From positions 1 through 62,028 of the forward strand of contig NZ_REFZ01000019.1 of assembly GCF_003841465.1 (NCBI RefSeq): a DNA stretch of 62,028 bases, written 5' to 3'. Source of the DNA: Natrarchaeobius oligotrophus. GTDB lineage: Archaea; Halobacteriota; Halobacteria; Halobacteriales; Natrialbaceae. The notes under the pieces were generated by a model that was given only the letters and a program-made list of their open reading frames with translations, ran no database searches and was not told the DNA's origin. Positions within the stretch are counted from its first letter, which is position 1. Every line of letters begins with the position of its first letter. The position numbers and the translations under genes are program-made. Below, piece by piece: positions 51,388 to 60,066 of the stretch.

Positions 51388-51564
51388 TTACGGGCCGCGA
51401 CACGAACGAGTGCCGTAGCGCAGGCTCGAGGGCTCGCGATCGGGAACGAATTCGACGATCGTCGTCTCGAATGCGGATTCGCAGTCGGGGCAGGCGATCG
51501 TGCCGTCGGTTTGCTCCGTTCGGACGTCGGTACCGCAGTCGCAGTGGATGGTGAGTCGTGTCAT
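51388..51564 (-). CDS. Small zinc-ribbon protein, repeat copy B
   Basis: This is a 58-residue near-twin of the protein at 49439: identical through CPDCESAFETTIVEFVPDRE, then PSSLRYGT in place of TSSLRWGT. Both CxC/CxxC pairs are kept. Duplication of an intact reading frame beside a decayed partner suggests that the zinc ribbon is the functional protein of the repeat. Confidence 0.65.
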   Translation of the reverse strand: MTRLTIHCDCGTDVRTEQTDGTIACPDCESAFETTIVEFVPDREPSSLRYGTRSCRGP

Positions 51565-51714
51565 GCGTAGCTCCGTCTCGAGATCCGACGTAACGGAGCA
51601 CAACCCAGTTGCACAACCAGCACTCCGTGACACTGGCTCGGTGGAGCCGGGGCGTCAGACTGGTTCGGCGACACGTCGGCAGGTCTTTATTTCGCCGCCG
51701 ACAATCGTGAGTTG

Positions 51715-51794
51715 CCTCCGCTACGCGGAGGTCGTAGTGAGCCGGAGTGTTGGTAGGAGCCTCAGGCTCCGGCTCATGCGCACTTTACGTGCGC
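51715..51794 (+). ncRNA. Three-hairpin RNA candidate, copy B
   Basis: The same three stems as in copy A are present: 51715-51731, 51739-51775 (GAGCCGGAG/CTCCGGCTC) and 51778-51794. The middle loop is unrelated in sequence to copy A and can itself form GGAGCCT-c-AGGCTCC, an alternative inner hairpin. The promoter-like CTTTATT at about 51685-51691 is conserved. Confidence 0.55.
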
Positions 51795-51886
51795 GACTAT
51801 TACTTGTGCAACCAACGTGATGGGAGTTAGGATTTTAACTATTCCCGTTCAGAGCAAGCCGCAGCAGTCGTCAAGCAGTCGGACGT

Positions 51887-52309
51887 TCACGAAGTGTACG
51901 TCCGAATATGCTCCGCTAACTCGAGGTAGTCTCCGTGGAGATCATCGAGTAACTTCCCATCAGCGGTGTACGCTACCGAGTCGAGCTTTTGAGCGAGCGC
52001 AATGTACGACGCGTCGTAGAGAGTGATATCGAGATCGGTTGCGACTTCTGCGACGGGTCCACTGTTATCGAAAGGGATGAGATCGATACCGTATTCTGGA
52101 AGTGATTTTGAGGCTTCTTGCAGACGCGGGCCATCGTAGTGGCCGCTGTATTTGAGCGCGTTTACCGCCTCAAATGGCATGAGCGCCGGAGCGACCAGGT
52201 CGAACTCCCCGTCGAGATAATCGTCACGGAGCGCACGAGCCGCTTCGTAGTGCTGTTCGGGAATGTACCACTTCACGACGACGCTCGTGTCGACGACGAT
52301 CTCGGACAT
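51887..52309 (-). CDS. PIN-domain toxin of a second toxin-antitoxin pair
   Basis: This is a 140-residue PIN nuclease: IVVDTSVVVKWYIPE (D8 region), ALMPFEAVNALKYS, LYDASYIALAQ and the last acidic site in YTADGKLLDDL. Of the VapC type, it starts at ATG 52309, overlapping the stop of the upstream antitoxin by one base (TGATG). A longer frame upstream would overlap the antitoxin gene and is rejected. Confidence 0.87.
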   Translation of the reverse strand: MSEIVVDTSVVVKWYIPEQHYEAARALRDDYLDGEFDLVAPALMPFEAVNALKYSGHYDGPRLQEASKSLPEYGIDLIPFDNSGPVAEVATDLDITLYDASYIALAQKLDSVAYTADGKLLDDLHGDYLELAEHIRTYTS

Positions 52310-52566
52310 CAGTTGGAATTGGCCCCGTATCGCTTCTCTCGCCACTCGCGGACGGTGTCCGCCGTATTTTCGTCTCTTACGTCCGCTTCGTCGATCTCGT
52401 TGCTCAATCGCTCGCTCGTCGCTACCGCGTGCCCGATGCTGCGCGATTCCAACCGCTCGATCTCCTCTTCGATATTGGATCTGAGTACGGCACTCCAGTT
52501 GATTTCACCGTGCTCATCCATCTTTTCTTTTAAGCCGTCCGGGACTCGGAAACTGACGGTCGCCAT
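52309..52566 (-). CDS. Ribbon-helix-helix-like antitoxin
   Basis: This is an 85-residue protein with N-terminus MATVSFRVPDGLKEKMDEHG (beta strand then helix) followed by INWSAVLRSNIEEEIERLES, the ribbon-helix-helix pattern typical of VapB-like antitoxins. The charged C-terminus would bind the PIN toxin. The palindrome GTATT-ACATGC-AATAC (52570-52585) directly upstream is a likely operator. Confidence 0.8.
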   Translation of the reverse strand: MATVSFRVPDGLKEKMDEHGEINWSAVLRSNIEEEIERLESRSIGHAVATSERLSNEIDEADVRDENTADTVREWREKRYGANSN

Positions 52567-52569
52567 ACT

Positions 52570-52585
52570 GTATTACATGCAATAC
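52570..52585. promoter_or_regulatory. Inverted repeat GTATT-ACATGC-AATAC, likely antitoxin operator
   Basis: It lies immediately before the antitoxin ATG (52566), between the start codon and a TATA-like TTTTTACTC at about 52588-52596 read on the minus strand. Its position fits autoregulation. Confidence 0.5.
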
Positions 52586-52675
52586 TGAGTAAAAAGTAGT
52601 TCGGTGGTCGTTCCCGAATCCGCTCCTCGAGAACGGGCCGGACCATATATGGGCGTCGGGAAAATGGACGGTCCT

Positions 52676-53629
52676 ATGAACGTTGCCGAAGCCGCCGGGG
52701 CGTGTTCGGCCGTAATCGAGGAGGTCCGGACCGCCGTCGTCGGCGACCGCGAGCGCTTCGAGACGATCCTGACCGCCGTTCTCGGGGGCGGACACGTCCT
52801 GATCGAGGACGTTCCCGGCACCGGAAAGACGCTGACGGCGCGGTCGCTCGCGACGGCGCTCGGCCTCGAGTTCGGCCGGATCCAGTTTACGCCCGACTTG
52901 CTGCCCGCGGACATCACGGGAACGCACGTCTACGACGAACGCGACGGCACGTTCGAGTTCGAGGCCGGCCCGATCTTCGCGAACGTCGTCCTCGCCGACG
53001 AGATCAACCGCGCGCCGCCGAAGACCCAGGCCGCCCTCCTCGAGGCGATGGGCGAGCGGCAGGTGTCGGTCGGCGGCGAGACGCGCGCGCTCCCGGAGCC
53101 GTTTTTCGTCGTGGCGACGCAGAACCCGGTCGAGCAGGAGGGAACCTTTCCGCTGCCGGAGGCCCAGGTCGACCGGTTCATGATCGAGACGGCGATGGGA
53201 TACCCCGACCGCGACGGCGCGCTCGAGTTGCTCGACCGCCGCGCCGATCGGCGCTCGAGAACGCCGGGGGTCTCCCGCGTCGTCGATCGGGAGACGGTTC
53301 TGTCGTTGCAGTCGGTTCCGGAAACGGTCTCCGTCGAACGCGAACTCAGGGAGTACGTCGTCGACGTCTGCCGGGCCACCCGCGACGACGAGCGGGTCGC
53401 CGTCGGCGTCTCGCCGCGGGGAATCCAGCGGCTGTTCGAGGCCGCTCGAGCCCGCGCCGTCGTCGTCGGTCGGGAGTACGTTGCCCCGGAGGACGTCCAC
53501 GCGGTCGTCCATCCGGTGCTCGATCACCGGATCGTGCTCACGACCGAGGCGGACGTCCGCGGCGTAGACCGCCGCTCCGTCGTCGCGACCGCGCTGAACG
53601 GCGTCCCGGTTCCGGCGATGGGGAAGTGA
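52676..53629 (+). CDS. moxR: MoxR family AAA+ ATPase
   Basis: This 317-residue chaperone-like ATPase has Walker A IEDVPGTGKT, the DLLPADITGTHVYD loop, Walker B NVVLADEINRAPPKTQAALLEAM, sensor 1 FFVVATQNPVEQEGTFPLPEAQVDRFM and sensor 2 GVSPRGIQRLFEAARARA. MoxR proteins work with DUF58 and von Willebrand-type proteins; here the DUF58 and DUF4129 genes lie directly downstream on the opposite strand. TATA CCATATATGG (about 52643-52652) lies 29 bases before the ATG and is itself palindromic. Confidence 0.93.
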   Translation: MNVAEAAGACSAVIEEVRTAVVGDRERFETILTAVLGGGHVLIEDVPGTGKTLTARSLATALGLEFGRIQFTPDLLPADITGTHVYDERDGTFEFEAGPIFANVVLADEINRAPPKTQAALLEAMGERQVSVGGETRALPEPFFVVATQNPVEQEGTFPLPEAQVDRFMIETAMGYPDRDGALELLDRRADRRSRTPGVSRVVDRETVLSLQSVPETVSVERELREYVVDVCRATRDDERVAVGVSPRGIQRLFEAARARAVVVGREYVAPEDVHAVVHPVLDHRIVLTTEADVRGVDRRSVVATALNGVPVPAMGK

Positions 53630-53656
53630 GGCGACCGCTGGCCGAACGGACGCGAA

Positions 53657-55351
53657 TCAGGCTCGAAGCGACCACGCGACGACCACGACGGCGAGCACCC
53701 CGACCGCGACGACGATCGCGGCGGACGTCCGATCCGCGACGACGGGATCGGTCGCGATCCACCGCGAGAGCGCGATCGTCGCGCCGGCGACGGCCGCTCC
53801 CGACAGCAGCGTTCCCGTGACGTGGACGAGTTCGACTCGGAGCGTCGGCGACTCCCGACCGAGTTCGTAACGGACGCCGTCGGCGTACTCGCCGACGTCC
53901 CAGAGCACGAACGCCAGCGCTCCGGCGACGATCGCGAGTTCGATTCGGCCGACGACCGCGAGGCCGACCGCCAGCGCGAACGCGCTCCCGGCCGCGAGCG
54001 CCCCGCCGATCGCCCGTTCCGGCAACAGCCTGAGCACCCGCAACGCGGTCACCGTCGACAGGAGCCCCGAGAGCGAACACAGCGCGACGACCAGAAGCGC
54101 CGCAACCAGCGCGGACCGGGGGAACGCACCGATCGATCCGACCAGCGACGGCGGGGCCGTCCCCTCGAGCGCCGCCGCGAGGTCGACGCCGGAGCCGACC
54201 GTCGAGAGCGCGAGTGCGATCACGACCGCGACGGTCGCCGCGCCGATCGCAGGCGCACAGAGGCGCGCGCCCACGACCGCGACGTTTCGGCGGCGGGTCC
54301 GACGAACCCACTCGAGCGCCGACACCGAAATCGACAGCGCGAGCACCGCCAGCAAGACGAGCCGGAGCGACGAGGCGGTCGCGACGGCTGCGAACGCGGA
54401 GCCGATCGGCGCGGGCAGTTCGCTCGCGACGGCCGCAGGCGTCACCGGAACGTCCGCGAACCGATCGGTGGCCGACGGCGTTACGAACGCGACGAGGACG
54501 ATCACGACGGCGAACCGAGCCGCGTGCGAACAGCCCCGTCGGACCTCCCCCATCGCGTTCTCGAGCGTCTCGCGGCGATCCGGCGGAACGAGCCGCTCGA
54601 ACGCGACGAACTCGAGGGTGACGGTGCCGGCGGTCGCGGCGACGAACAGGAGGGCGGCGAACCAGACGACCGCCCAGGTGCCGTCGGCGACGACCAGCGC
54701 GTCCCAGGCGACGCCGAAGACGCTCGAGGCCGCCTCGCCGGCGCGTGCTCGTGCCGTCGAGTCGGGAAACAGCCGAACTGCGACGACGGCGACCACGCCG
54801 ATCGCGGCCAGCGCCGCCCCCGTCGCACCGCGCCACGCGCCGCCGCGTCCGAGTCGGTGCCAGGAGACGAGCCCCGACGCGAGTCCGGCGACGACCAGCG
54901 CCCAGACGACGACGCCCGCGAACAGCGAAACGCCGCCGGAGAGCGCGAGCGCGCCGGCCAGCACGGTCGGCAGGACGGTCACTAGCGACGCCGGAACCGC
55001 GACCGCGCCGCCGAGCGTCCGAACGCGGGGATCGTCGCTCGCGAGCAGAACGGTCGCGAGCGCGGCGACCAGCCCCGAGGCGATCGCGAGCAGGGCGAGG
55101 CCGACGCCGACGAGCGAGGTTCCGACCACGACGGCGAGGACGAGCGTGCAGCCGATCGTGGCGACGTCGCTGGCGGTCGGACGCGCGAGCACCTCGCGGA
55201 CGCCGACGAGAGCCGAGGCGGCGACCCGCCGAACGGACGCGAACCCCCCGACTCGGGCCGTGCGAGACCGCCCGCTCGTCTCGCCGCTCGGCGGACGGAT
55301 CGACGCCTCGGCGTCGTCGGCCGCGCGGTCGCCCTCGAGTTCGCCGGTCAT
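53657..55351 (-). CDS. Large polytopic membrane protein of the MoxR/DUF58 cluster
   Basis: This is a 564-residue protein with about 14 Ala/Val-rich membrane helices starting near residue 60 and a polar N-terminus (MTGELEGDRAADDAEASIRP). No transporter motif is visible. It is the last gene of the operon; its ATG overlaps the DUF58 stop as ATGA. I associate it with DUF7519, a protein found mainly in such haloarchaeal MoxR clusters. It may form the membrane platform of the assembly. Confidence 0.7.
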   Translation of the reverse strand: MTGELEGDRAADDAEASIRPPSGETSGRSRTARVGGFASVRRVAASALVGVREVLARPTASDVATIGCTLVLAVVVGTSLVGVGLALLAIASGLVAALATVLLASDDPRVRTLGGAVAVPASLVTVLPTVLAGALALSGGVSLFAGVVVWALVVAGLASGLVSWHRLGRGGAWRGATGAALAAIGVVAVVAVRLFPDSTARARAGEAASSVFGVAWDALVVADGTWAVVWFAALLFVAATAGTVTLEFVAFERLVPPDRRETLENAMGEVRRGCSHAARFAVVIVLVAFVTPSATDRFADVPVTPAAVASELPAPIGSAFAAVATASSLRLVLLAVLALSISVSALEWVRRTRRRNVAVVGARLCAPAIGAATVAVVIALALSTVGSGVDLAAALEGTAPPSLVGSIGAFPRSALVAALLVVALCSLSGLLSTVTALRVLRLLPERAIGGALAAGSAFALAVGLAVVGRIELAIVAGALAFVLWDVGEYADGVRYELGRESPTLRVELVHVTGTLLSGAAVAGATIALSRWIATDPVVADRTSAAIVVAVGVLAVVVVAWSLRA

Positions 55352-56682
55352 CGACTCCACCACCCGGCGGCCGCCGCAGGCGTTCCTCGCGGAGCCGCGG
55401 CCCGTCCGCCAAACGCTCGAGCGAGTTCGACCGAGATCGGCTCCGCGAGATCCCAGTCGACGACGGTCGCGCCAACCCCGCGCAGTTCGTCCAGTCGGTT
55501 CGCGCGCTCGAGGCTCGCGATCCGGGCACCCGGTGAGACCGTTTGCGGGGTGACGCCGGACGTCACGTCGGGGGAGACGACCGCGACGTCCCGTCCGTGA
55601 GTGCGAAGCGTCTCGACGAGTTCGACCGCGCCGCGGTCGGTTAGCGGCGTACAGAGAACGACCTGGGTCCGGCGGGGGAGCCGTCGTTCGAGCTCGACCG
55701 CGAGGGAGCCGCCGTCGGCGACGGGGTCGTCGGTGCCAGCCCCGTCGCTCGCGGCGACTCGATCGCCCGCAATCGCGTCCGCAAGTCGCCGCCCCTCTCC
55801 GCGGTCGGCGGTCGGCTCGATCCACGTTCCACCCGAAAGCGTCGCCACGCCGGTTCGGTTGCCGTCGTCGAGCGACGCAACGACGCCCCGCGAGGCGGCG
55901 TAGAGGGTGAGATCGTAGGAGTCCGGGCCACCACCGAGCGAGTTTCGGTGAACGTCCCGCCGATCGTCGACGACGAACACGATCGTCACGGCCCGCTCTT
56001 CGCGGTATTCGACGGTGGCGAGCTCGCCGGTCCGAGCGAACCGGTGCCAGTCGATCCGGTTCGTCGGATCGCCGCGTCGGTACTCCCGCGTCGAAACGAA
56101 CTCGATTCCGTCGCCGCCGTCGTCGGTCGGCGTTCGGCCGACGAACTGGATGGTCCGCTCCTGGACGGGGACGGTGTCGAGCAGCGTCTCGCAGCTGAAC
56201 GTGGTCTCGCCGTCGGGTTCGCGCTCGTCGGTCGCGACGGCGGTCGCCGTCAGCGATCGGACGGCGGTTCTCACCCGACCGAACGCGAACTCGCCGCGCG
56301 GCGGCGTGAGTTCGTACCGGTGGCGCGCCGATTCGCCGGGTCGAAGCGCGGTCGCGAACGCCGGCGAGCCGTCGGTGACGGGGACGCCCTCCGGCGGCGA
56401 GTCGGCGACGCGAACGTCCGGGACGGTCCGTTCGCCCTCGTTGGTCACCGACAGGGTCACCGTCACCGACTGACCGGGACGAATCCGTCGGTCGTCGACG
56501 TCACGCTCGAGTCGAAGCGCCGTATCGGGGTCAGCGCTCAACTGGCCGACCAGGACGAACCCGAGCGCGACGACCGCGAGGAACAGAAGCGACGGAACGC
56601 CGAGCGCGACCGCGAGGAGACACGCGACCAGGCCGGCGACGAGTGCGCCCTGCCAGCGCGCCCGTCGGATCGTCTCCGTCAC
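55348..56682 (-). CDS. DUF58 domain protein
   Basis: In this 444-residue protein, two membrane helices (residues 10-50) are followed by an Ig-like domain (IRPGQSVTVTLSVTNEGERTVPDVRV) and the DUF58/vWA-like domain with the family hallmark FVSTREYRRGDPTNRIDWHRFARTGEL near 215-240. IVFVVDDRRDVHRN is the degenerate metal-site strand. DUF58 proteins are partners of MoxR ATPases. It is in an operon with the gene at 53657 (4-base overlap) and 31 bases from the gene at 56714. Confidence 0.88.
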   Translation of the reverse strand: MTETIRRARWQGALVAGLVACLLAVALGVPSLLFLAVVALGFVLVGQLSADPDTALRLERDVDDRRIRPGQSVTVTLSVTNEGERTVPDVRVADSPPEGVPVTDGSPAFATALRPGESARHRYELTPPRGEFAFGRVRTAVRSLTATAVATDEREPDGETTFSCETLLDTVPVQERTIQFVGRTPTDDGGDGIEFVSTREYRRGDPTNRIDWHRFARTGELATVEYREERAVTIVFVVDDRRDVHRNSLGGGPDSYDLTLYAASRGVVASLDDGNRTGVATLSGGTWIEPTADRGEGRRLADAIAGDRVAASDGAGTDDPVADGGSLAVELERRLPRRTQVVLCTPLTDRGAVELVETLRTHGRDVAVVSPDVTSGVTPQTVSPGARIASLERANRLDELRGVGATVVDWDLAEPISVELARAFGGRAAAPRGTPAAAAGWWSR

Positions 56683-56713
56683 GCGGTCACCTCCGACCGC
56701 GTCGGCGCATCGA

Positions 56714-57439
56714 TCACGTCGACTTCACCCCGGGTTCCGTCGCGCGGGCCGTCAACGTCGCACGCCCTGGGCTCTCCGAGGGTCGCGTCGGTTGCGACTG
56801 CAGCGCCTCGAGTTCGTCGATCGTGGCCTCGAGGCTCGCCTCGAACGGATCCACACCGCGGGCGAGGTCGAACAGCCAGCACCGCAGCGGCGTCGACGGC
56901 CCGGACTCGCCGGCGAGAAACGCCGCCGCCCGCGGGTCGTCGGTCCAGGTCCCCTCCTCGATCGCCGCGAGCGCGCGCTCGTCTCCGACGCCGACGCGGG
57001 TTGCGTACGTCGTCGCCGCGGTCCGTCGCAGCGAACCGACGAGTGCCTCGCGCGCGCTCGTTCGGACGTCGCGCGCCCCGTCGTCGGAGGCCGTCGCGCG
57101 ATCGACGTACCGGTCGAACGATCCGCCGACGGTCGGACGAGTTCGAGCCGTCGACTTCCGACGCTCGGCCGCGCTCGAGTCCGTGGAATCGACCAGCGGA
57201 TCGGGCCGCGTCGCTCGCAGTCTTCCCGCGAGTCCGAGCGTCGACGCGAAGAACACGAGCACGAGCGTCGCGATCAGGAGAATCGTTCCGGGGGGAAGCG
57301 ATGCGAGCGCGGAGTCGAGGCGAGGCGCGAGGGCCACAACGAACTCCGGTCGACGGGCGAACGCCGCGCCGACGGCGAGCAACGCCCCCGCGCTAAGCGA
57401 GACGGCGAGCAGTCCGCGACGCGACGGAGTTCGACTCAT
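56714..57439 (-). CDS. Membrane protein of the MoxR/DUF58 cluster (DUF7269-like)
   Basis: This is a 241-residue protein with two N-terminal helices (about 8-27 and 48-70) and a soluble Ala/Arg-rich remainder (RTSAREALVGSLRRTAATTYATRVGVGDERALAAIEEGTW split only by description). The conserved-looking end is PLRCWLFDLARGVDPFEASLEATIDELEAL. The start overlaps the stop of the DUF4129 gene (ATGA). Another frame runs past the stop at 56714 and ends at 56679 overlapping the DUF58 start, so a frameshift near the 3' end is possible. Confidence 0.65.
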   Translation of the reverse strand: MSRTPSRRGLLAVSLSAGALLAVGAAFARRPEFVVALAPRLDSALASLPPGTILLIATLVLVFFASTLGLAGRLRATRPDPLVDSTDSSAAERRKSTARTRPTVGGSFDRYVDRATASDDGARDVRTSAREALVGSLRRTAATTYATRVGVGDERALAAIEEGTWTDDPRAAAFLAGESGPSTPLRCWLFDLARGVDPFEASLEATIDELEALQSQPTRPSESPGRATLTARATEPGVKST

Positions 57440-59190
57440 TCGTTCCCCTCCGTTCGCGGGTCGTCGTCCGAGAGGGCGTCGCGCAGCCGCCTGTGCGCTC
57501 TCGTCGTCGAATCGACGTACGCCTCGGGATCGCGAGCGCCGTACTCGACGTCGCGAAACGAGTCGGTGATCGTCTCGACCGGCCCGTCGGGAGCACCCGC
57601 GCGTTTGGCACTTCGTTCGACGTCGGCCGGCGTGGCCGTTTCGACCCGCGCGGGCGTCATCGTCGAGACGTCGACGACGGCCGCGAACGCGTCGGCGATT
57701 CGTTCGCGCGCGCCGATCGAACCGCTACCGGCGGTGGCGGATTCGCTATCGGCATCCAGCAGCCGCGACGACGAGCCGTCGTGTCGCCCGCCCGGGCGAT
57801 CGGAGCCGAGTAGACGGTTCAATTCGGCGCGGACGAGCGCCGGAAGCTCCCGGATCGAGCCGAGTTCGCGGAGGGCCGACGCGGCCCGCTCGAGTGCCCG
57901 CGAGAAGGCGACGACGCCGGTCAACACGAGCGAGACGAGCCGTCCGGCAATCGATCGAAGCGTACCGATCGGATCGTCGCGCGCGTACAGGAGGTATCCG
58001 ACGGCTATCGCGGCGAGTGCGAGCACTGCGAGGATGACGGTGGAGGTAGAGGGGGAGGGGAGCGCGTCCTCGACGGCCGACTCGCCGCCCTCGGTGGTTG
58101 CAGCGGTACTCGAGTCGTCCCCGTCTTCCGTCTCGCTCGCGTGGTTCGATTCGTCCCCGTCGTCGACGGTATCGGTCTCGAGTCGCGGCTCGCCGGTGCC
58201 GTCGGCGGATTCGTTCGCGGAGTCGATCACTTCACCGGAACTCCCGCCAGCCGGTTCGTCGACGTTCTCGCTCGGTTCGCCGTCGACGGCCGAGTCCCCG
58301 GCGTCAGGATCGGTCGAGACGGGACCGTCGTCGTCGATCCGGGAATCGTTCACGTCGTGGACCGTCGAATCGCTCGAGTCCGCGTGGAGACCGCCCTCGT
58401 CTGACGTCGGCCCGTCGTCGTCGGACGGATCGTCACCCTCGGCGTCGGAGAGGTCGGCACCTGCGGCGTCGTGGAGACCGTCGGTGGATTCGTTCGAGTC
58501 GGCGAGGGTATCGTCATCGACGTCCGCTCCGGGATCGACCCCCGCGACGGCAGACTCGCCGCCGTCCGAATCCGCGACGCCGGAGCCACCGTCCGAACCC
58601 GTGACGTCGGAGCCACCGTCCGACGTGAGCAACTCGCCGAACTCGCCGCCCATCCCGTTCCGGGCGGGATTTTCGGCAGGCCGATCTGCGACGCGGTCGT
58701 TCACGTCCCCGGACTCGAGCGAATCCCCTTTCTGGCCGACCGCGGACGAATCGGCGTCGACGTCGTCCCCCGAGAACAGCGTTCCGAGTCCGTACAGCGC
58801 GCCGCCGGCGATACGTTCCGCGGGACCGGCGCCCGTCCGGTCGGATGCGGGGGACGAATCCGCGGGCTCCTCGAGCGCTTGCCCATCCGAATCAGGTGCT
58901 GAATCGGATTCTGCGCTTTCGGCCGAGTCGGCCGTCCCGTCACCGTCGGCGAACTGATCTCCGCCGTCCGTCGCGGCATCGTCGCCGGCCGCGGGCACCT
59001 GGCTCTCGCGATCCGTCGGAGAATCTGCGTCGCGATCGGAGCCGTCAGTTCGATCGGATAGTAGTCCGTTCGCCGGCGCGTCGGACGCGAGCATCGGCAT
59101 CGCACCTGCAACGAGCGCGACGCCACAGATCGCACAGACGACCGCGACGACGGCGAGCGTCCGCCGCCCGACGTTCGGTCCGGCTGCCAT
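57436..59190 (-). CDS. DUF4129 domain protein with long acidic extracellular region
   Basis: This 584-residue protein has a signal/anchor helix (VVAVVCAICGVALVAGAMPML), then about 320 residues extremely rich in Asp, Ser, Gly and Glu, probably disordered and outside the cell. A membrane helix near 388-407 (VILAVLALAAIAVGYLLYA) precedes a cytoplasmic DUF4129-type domain (ending PEAYVDSTTRAHRRLRDALSDDD). DUF4129 occurs beside MoxR and DUF58 in many archaea and actinobacteria. It is the first gene of the four-gene minus-strand operon. Confidence 0.8.
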   Translation of the reverse strand: MAAGPNVGRRTLAVVAVVCAICGVALVAGAMPMLASDAPANGLLSDRTDGSDRDADSPTDRESQVPAAGDDAATDGGDQFADGDGTADSAESAESDSAPDSDGQALEEPADSSPASDRTGAGPAERIAGGALYGLGTLFSGDDVDADSSAVGQKGDSLESGDVNDRVADRPAENPARNGMGGEFGELLTSDGGSDVTGSDGGSGVADSDGGESAVAGVDPGADVDDDTLADSNESTDGLHDAAGADLSDAEGDDPSDDDGPTSDEGGLHADSSDSTVHDVNDSRIDDDGPVSTDPDAGDSAVDGEPSENVDEPAGGSSGEVIDSANESADGTGEPRLETDTVDDGDESNHASETEDGDDSSTAATTEGGESAVEDALPSPSTSTVILAVLALAAIAVGYLLYARDDPIGTLRSIAGRLVSLVLTGVVAFSRALERAASALRELGSIRELPALVRAELNRLLGSDRPGGRHDGSSSRLLDADSESATAGSGSIGARERIADAFAAVVDVSTMTPARVETATPADVERSAKRAGAPDGPVETITDSFRDVEYGARDPEAYVDSTTRAHRRLRDALSDDDPRTEGNE

Positions 59191-59408
59191 TAATCACGTG
59201 CTACCACGACGAGACGACATTTACCTCTTGTTGCGCGAACCGTCGGCTGAGTGTCGGCGTAAGCGTCGACGGGTTCCGGACCCGAGAGTACGAGGATACG
59301 GACGCTCGCAGGAACGATCGCTCGAAACTATCAAAACTCAGTGCAAAAACCGCGCCGGATCGACTCTCAACTGTCCACGCGTCGATCCGAATCGGATCGA
59401 TCGGCCGG

Positions 59409-59861
59409 TTACGATCCCCAGAAGTTCTCTCGGCTGCCGAGTTGCTCTCGGTCGTGTCGCGGGCCGGTTCCCGAGTCCGACTCGCTGGCCCGGTCGTCGT
59501 CCGACTCGTCGGCGTCGTCCTCCTCGGGCATCGGCAGAATCTCGAGTTCGTCTGCACGTGCGTGATTGCTGTGAACTCGGGTGATCTCGACGCGGGCGCG
59601 AGCATCCGGGAGGACGCCGTCGACCATGACAATAAAGCCGTCGTCGGTTCGGCCGACGCCGGCGCCGCTTTCGTGCATGTCGACGACGTCGATAACGACC
59701 TCTTCGCCGGGTTTGACCGGCTGAGTTTTCAGGTCCTGGATCGGCTGGCTGTAGTGTTGGCACCACTCTTTCCCGCCGCGATCCCCGTAGTGTTGACATC
59801 CCATTCCGGAGATCCGTTCGGAAAAACTCGGGCAGTCGTCGGCGAGTGGACAGTCGGCCAT
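59409..59861 (-). CDS. TRAM-domain protein with N-terminal cysteine cluster
   Basis: This is a 150-residue protein. Cysteines at 4, 10, 22 and 34 (MADCPLADDCPSF; GMGCQHYGDRGGKEWCQHY) could bind zinc or an iron-sulfur cluster. A TRAM domain (about 48-112: PVKPGEEVVIDVVDMHESGAGVGR, GFIVMVDGVLPDARARVEITRV) follows. The C-terminal 40 residues are acidic and disordered. Stand-alone archaeal TRAM proteins act as RNA chaperones; the cysteine module may add redox or metal control. A TATA-like GGTTTAACG is 28 bases upstream. Confidence 0.85.
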   Translation of the reverse strand: MADCPLADDCPSFSERISGMGCQHYGDRGGKEWCQHYSQPIQDLKTQPVKPGEEVVIDVVDMHESGAGVGRTDDGFIVMVDGVLPDARARVEITRVHSNHARADELEILPMPEEDDADESDDDRASESDSGTGPRHDREQLGSRENFWGS

Positions 59862-60066
59862 ACACGTAGTACTCACGGCGTCGTTAAACCGTTTCCGTCT
59901 CGGTACGACGGTTCGGTCGGCGGTTTCGAGCGAGCGATCGGTGAACGAACCACCACGCCGACGCTCGAGTTCGATCGCGACGAGGTCGGAAGCTGTCGAG
60001 TGAACGCCACGTGACGGAGTTAGTGTTTCGAAAACGTTTACGGGGGTGGCGTGGGAGTGAACAACG

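Larger units (their letters stand above)
51195..51839. repeat. 645-bp direct repeat, copy B
   Basis: This is the second copy of the repeat at 49246-49890 in the same orientation. It ends shortly before another PIN toxin gene (51887). Differences concentrate between the zinc-ribbon end and the HalOD1-like remnant and in the loop of the second RNA hairpin. Confidence 0.85.

Noticed and set aside
56679-56882. Separate small gene overlapping the DUF58 start
   Set aside because: It lies almost entirely inside the DUF7269-like gene; more likely a shadow, although a frameshift joining the two is noted as possible.
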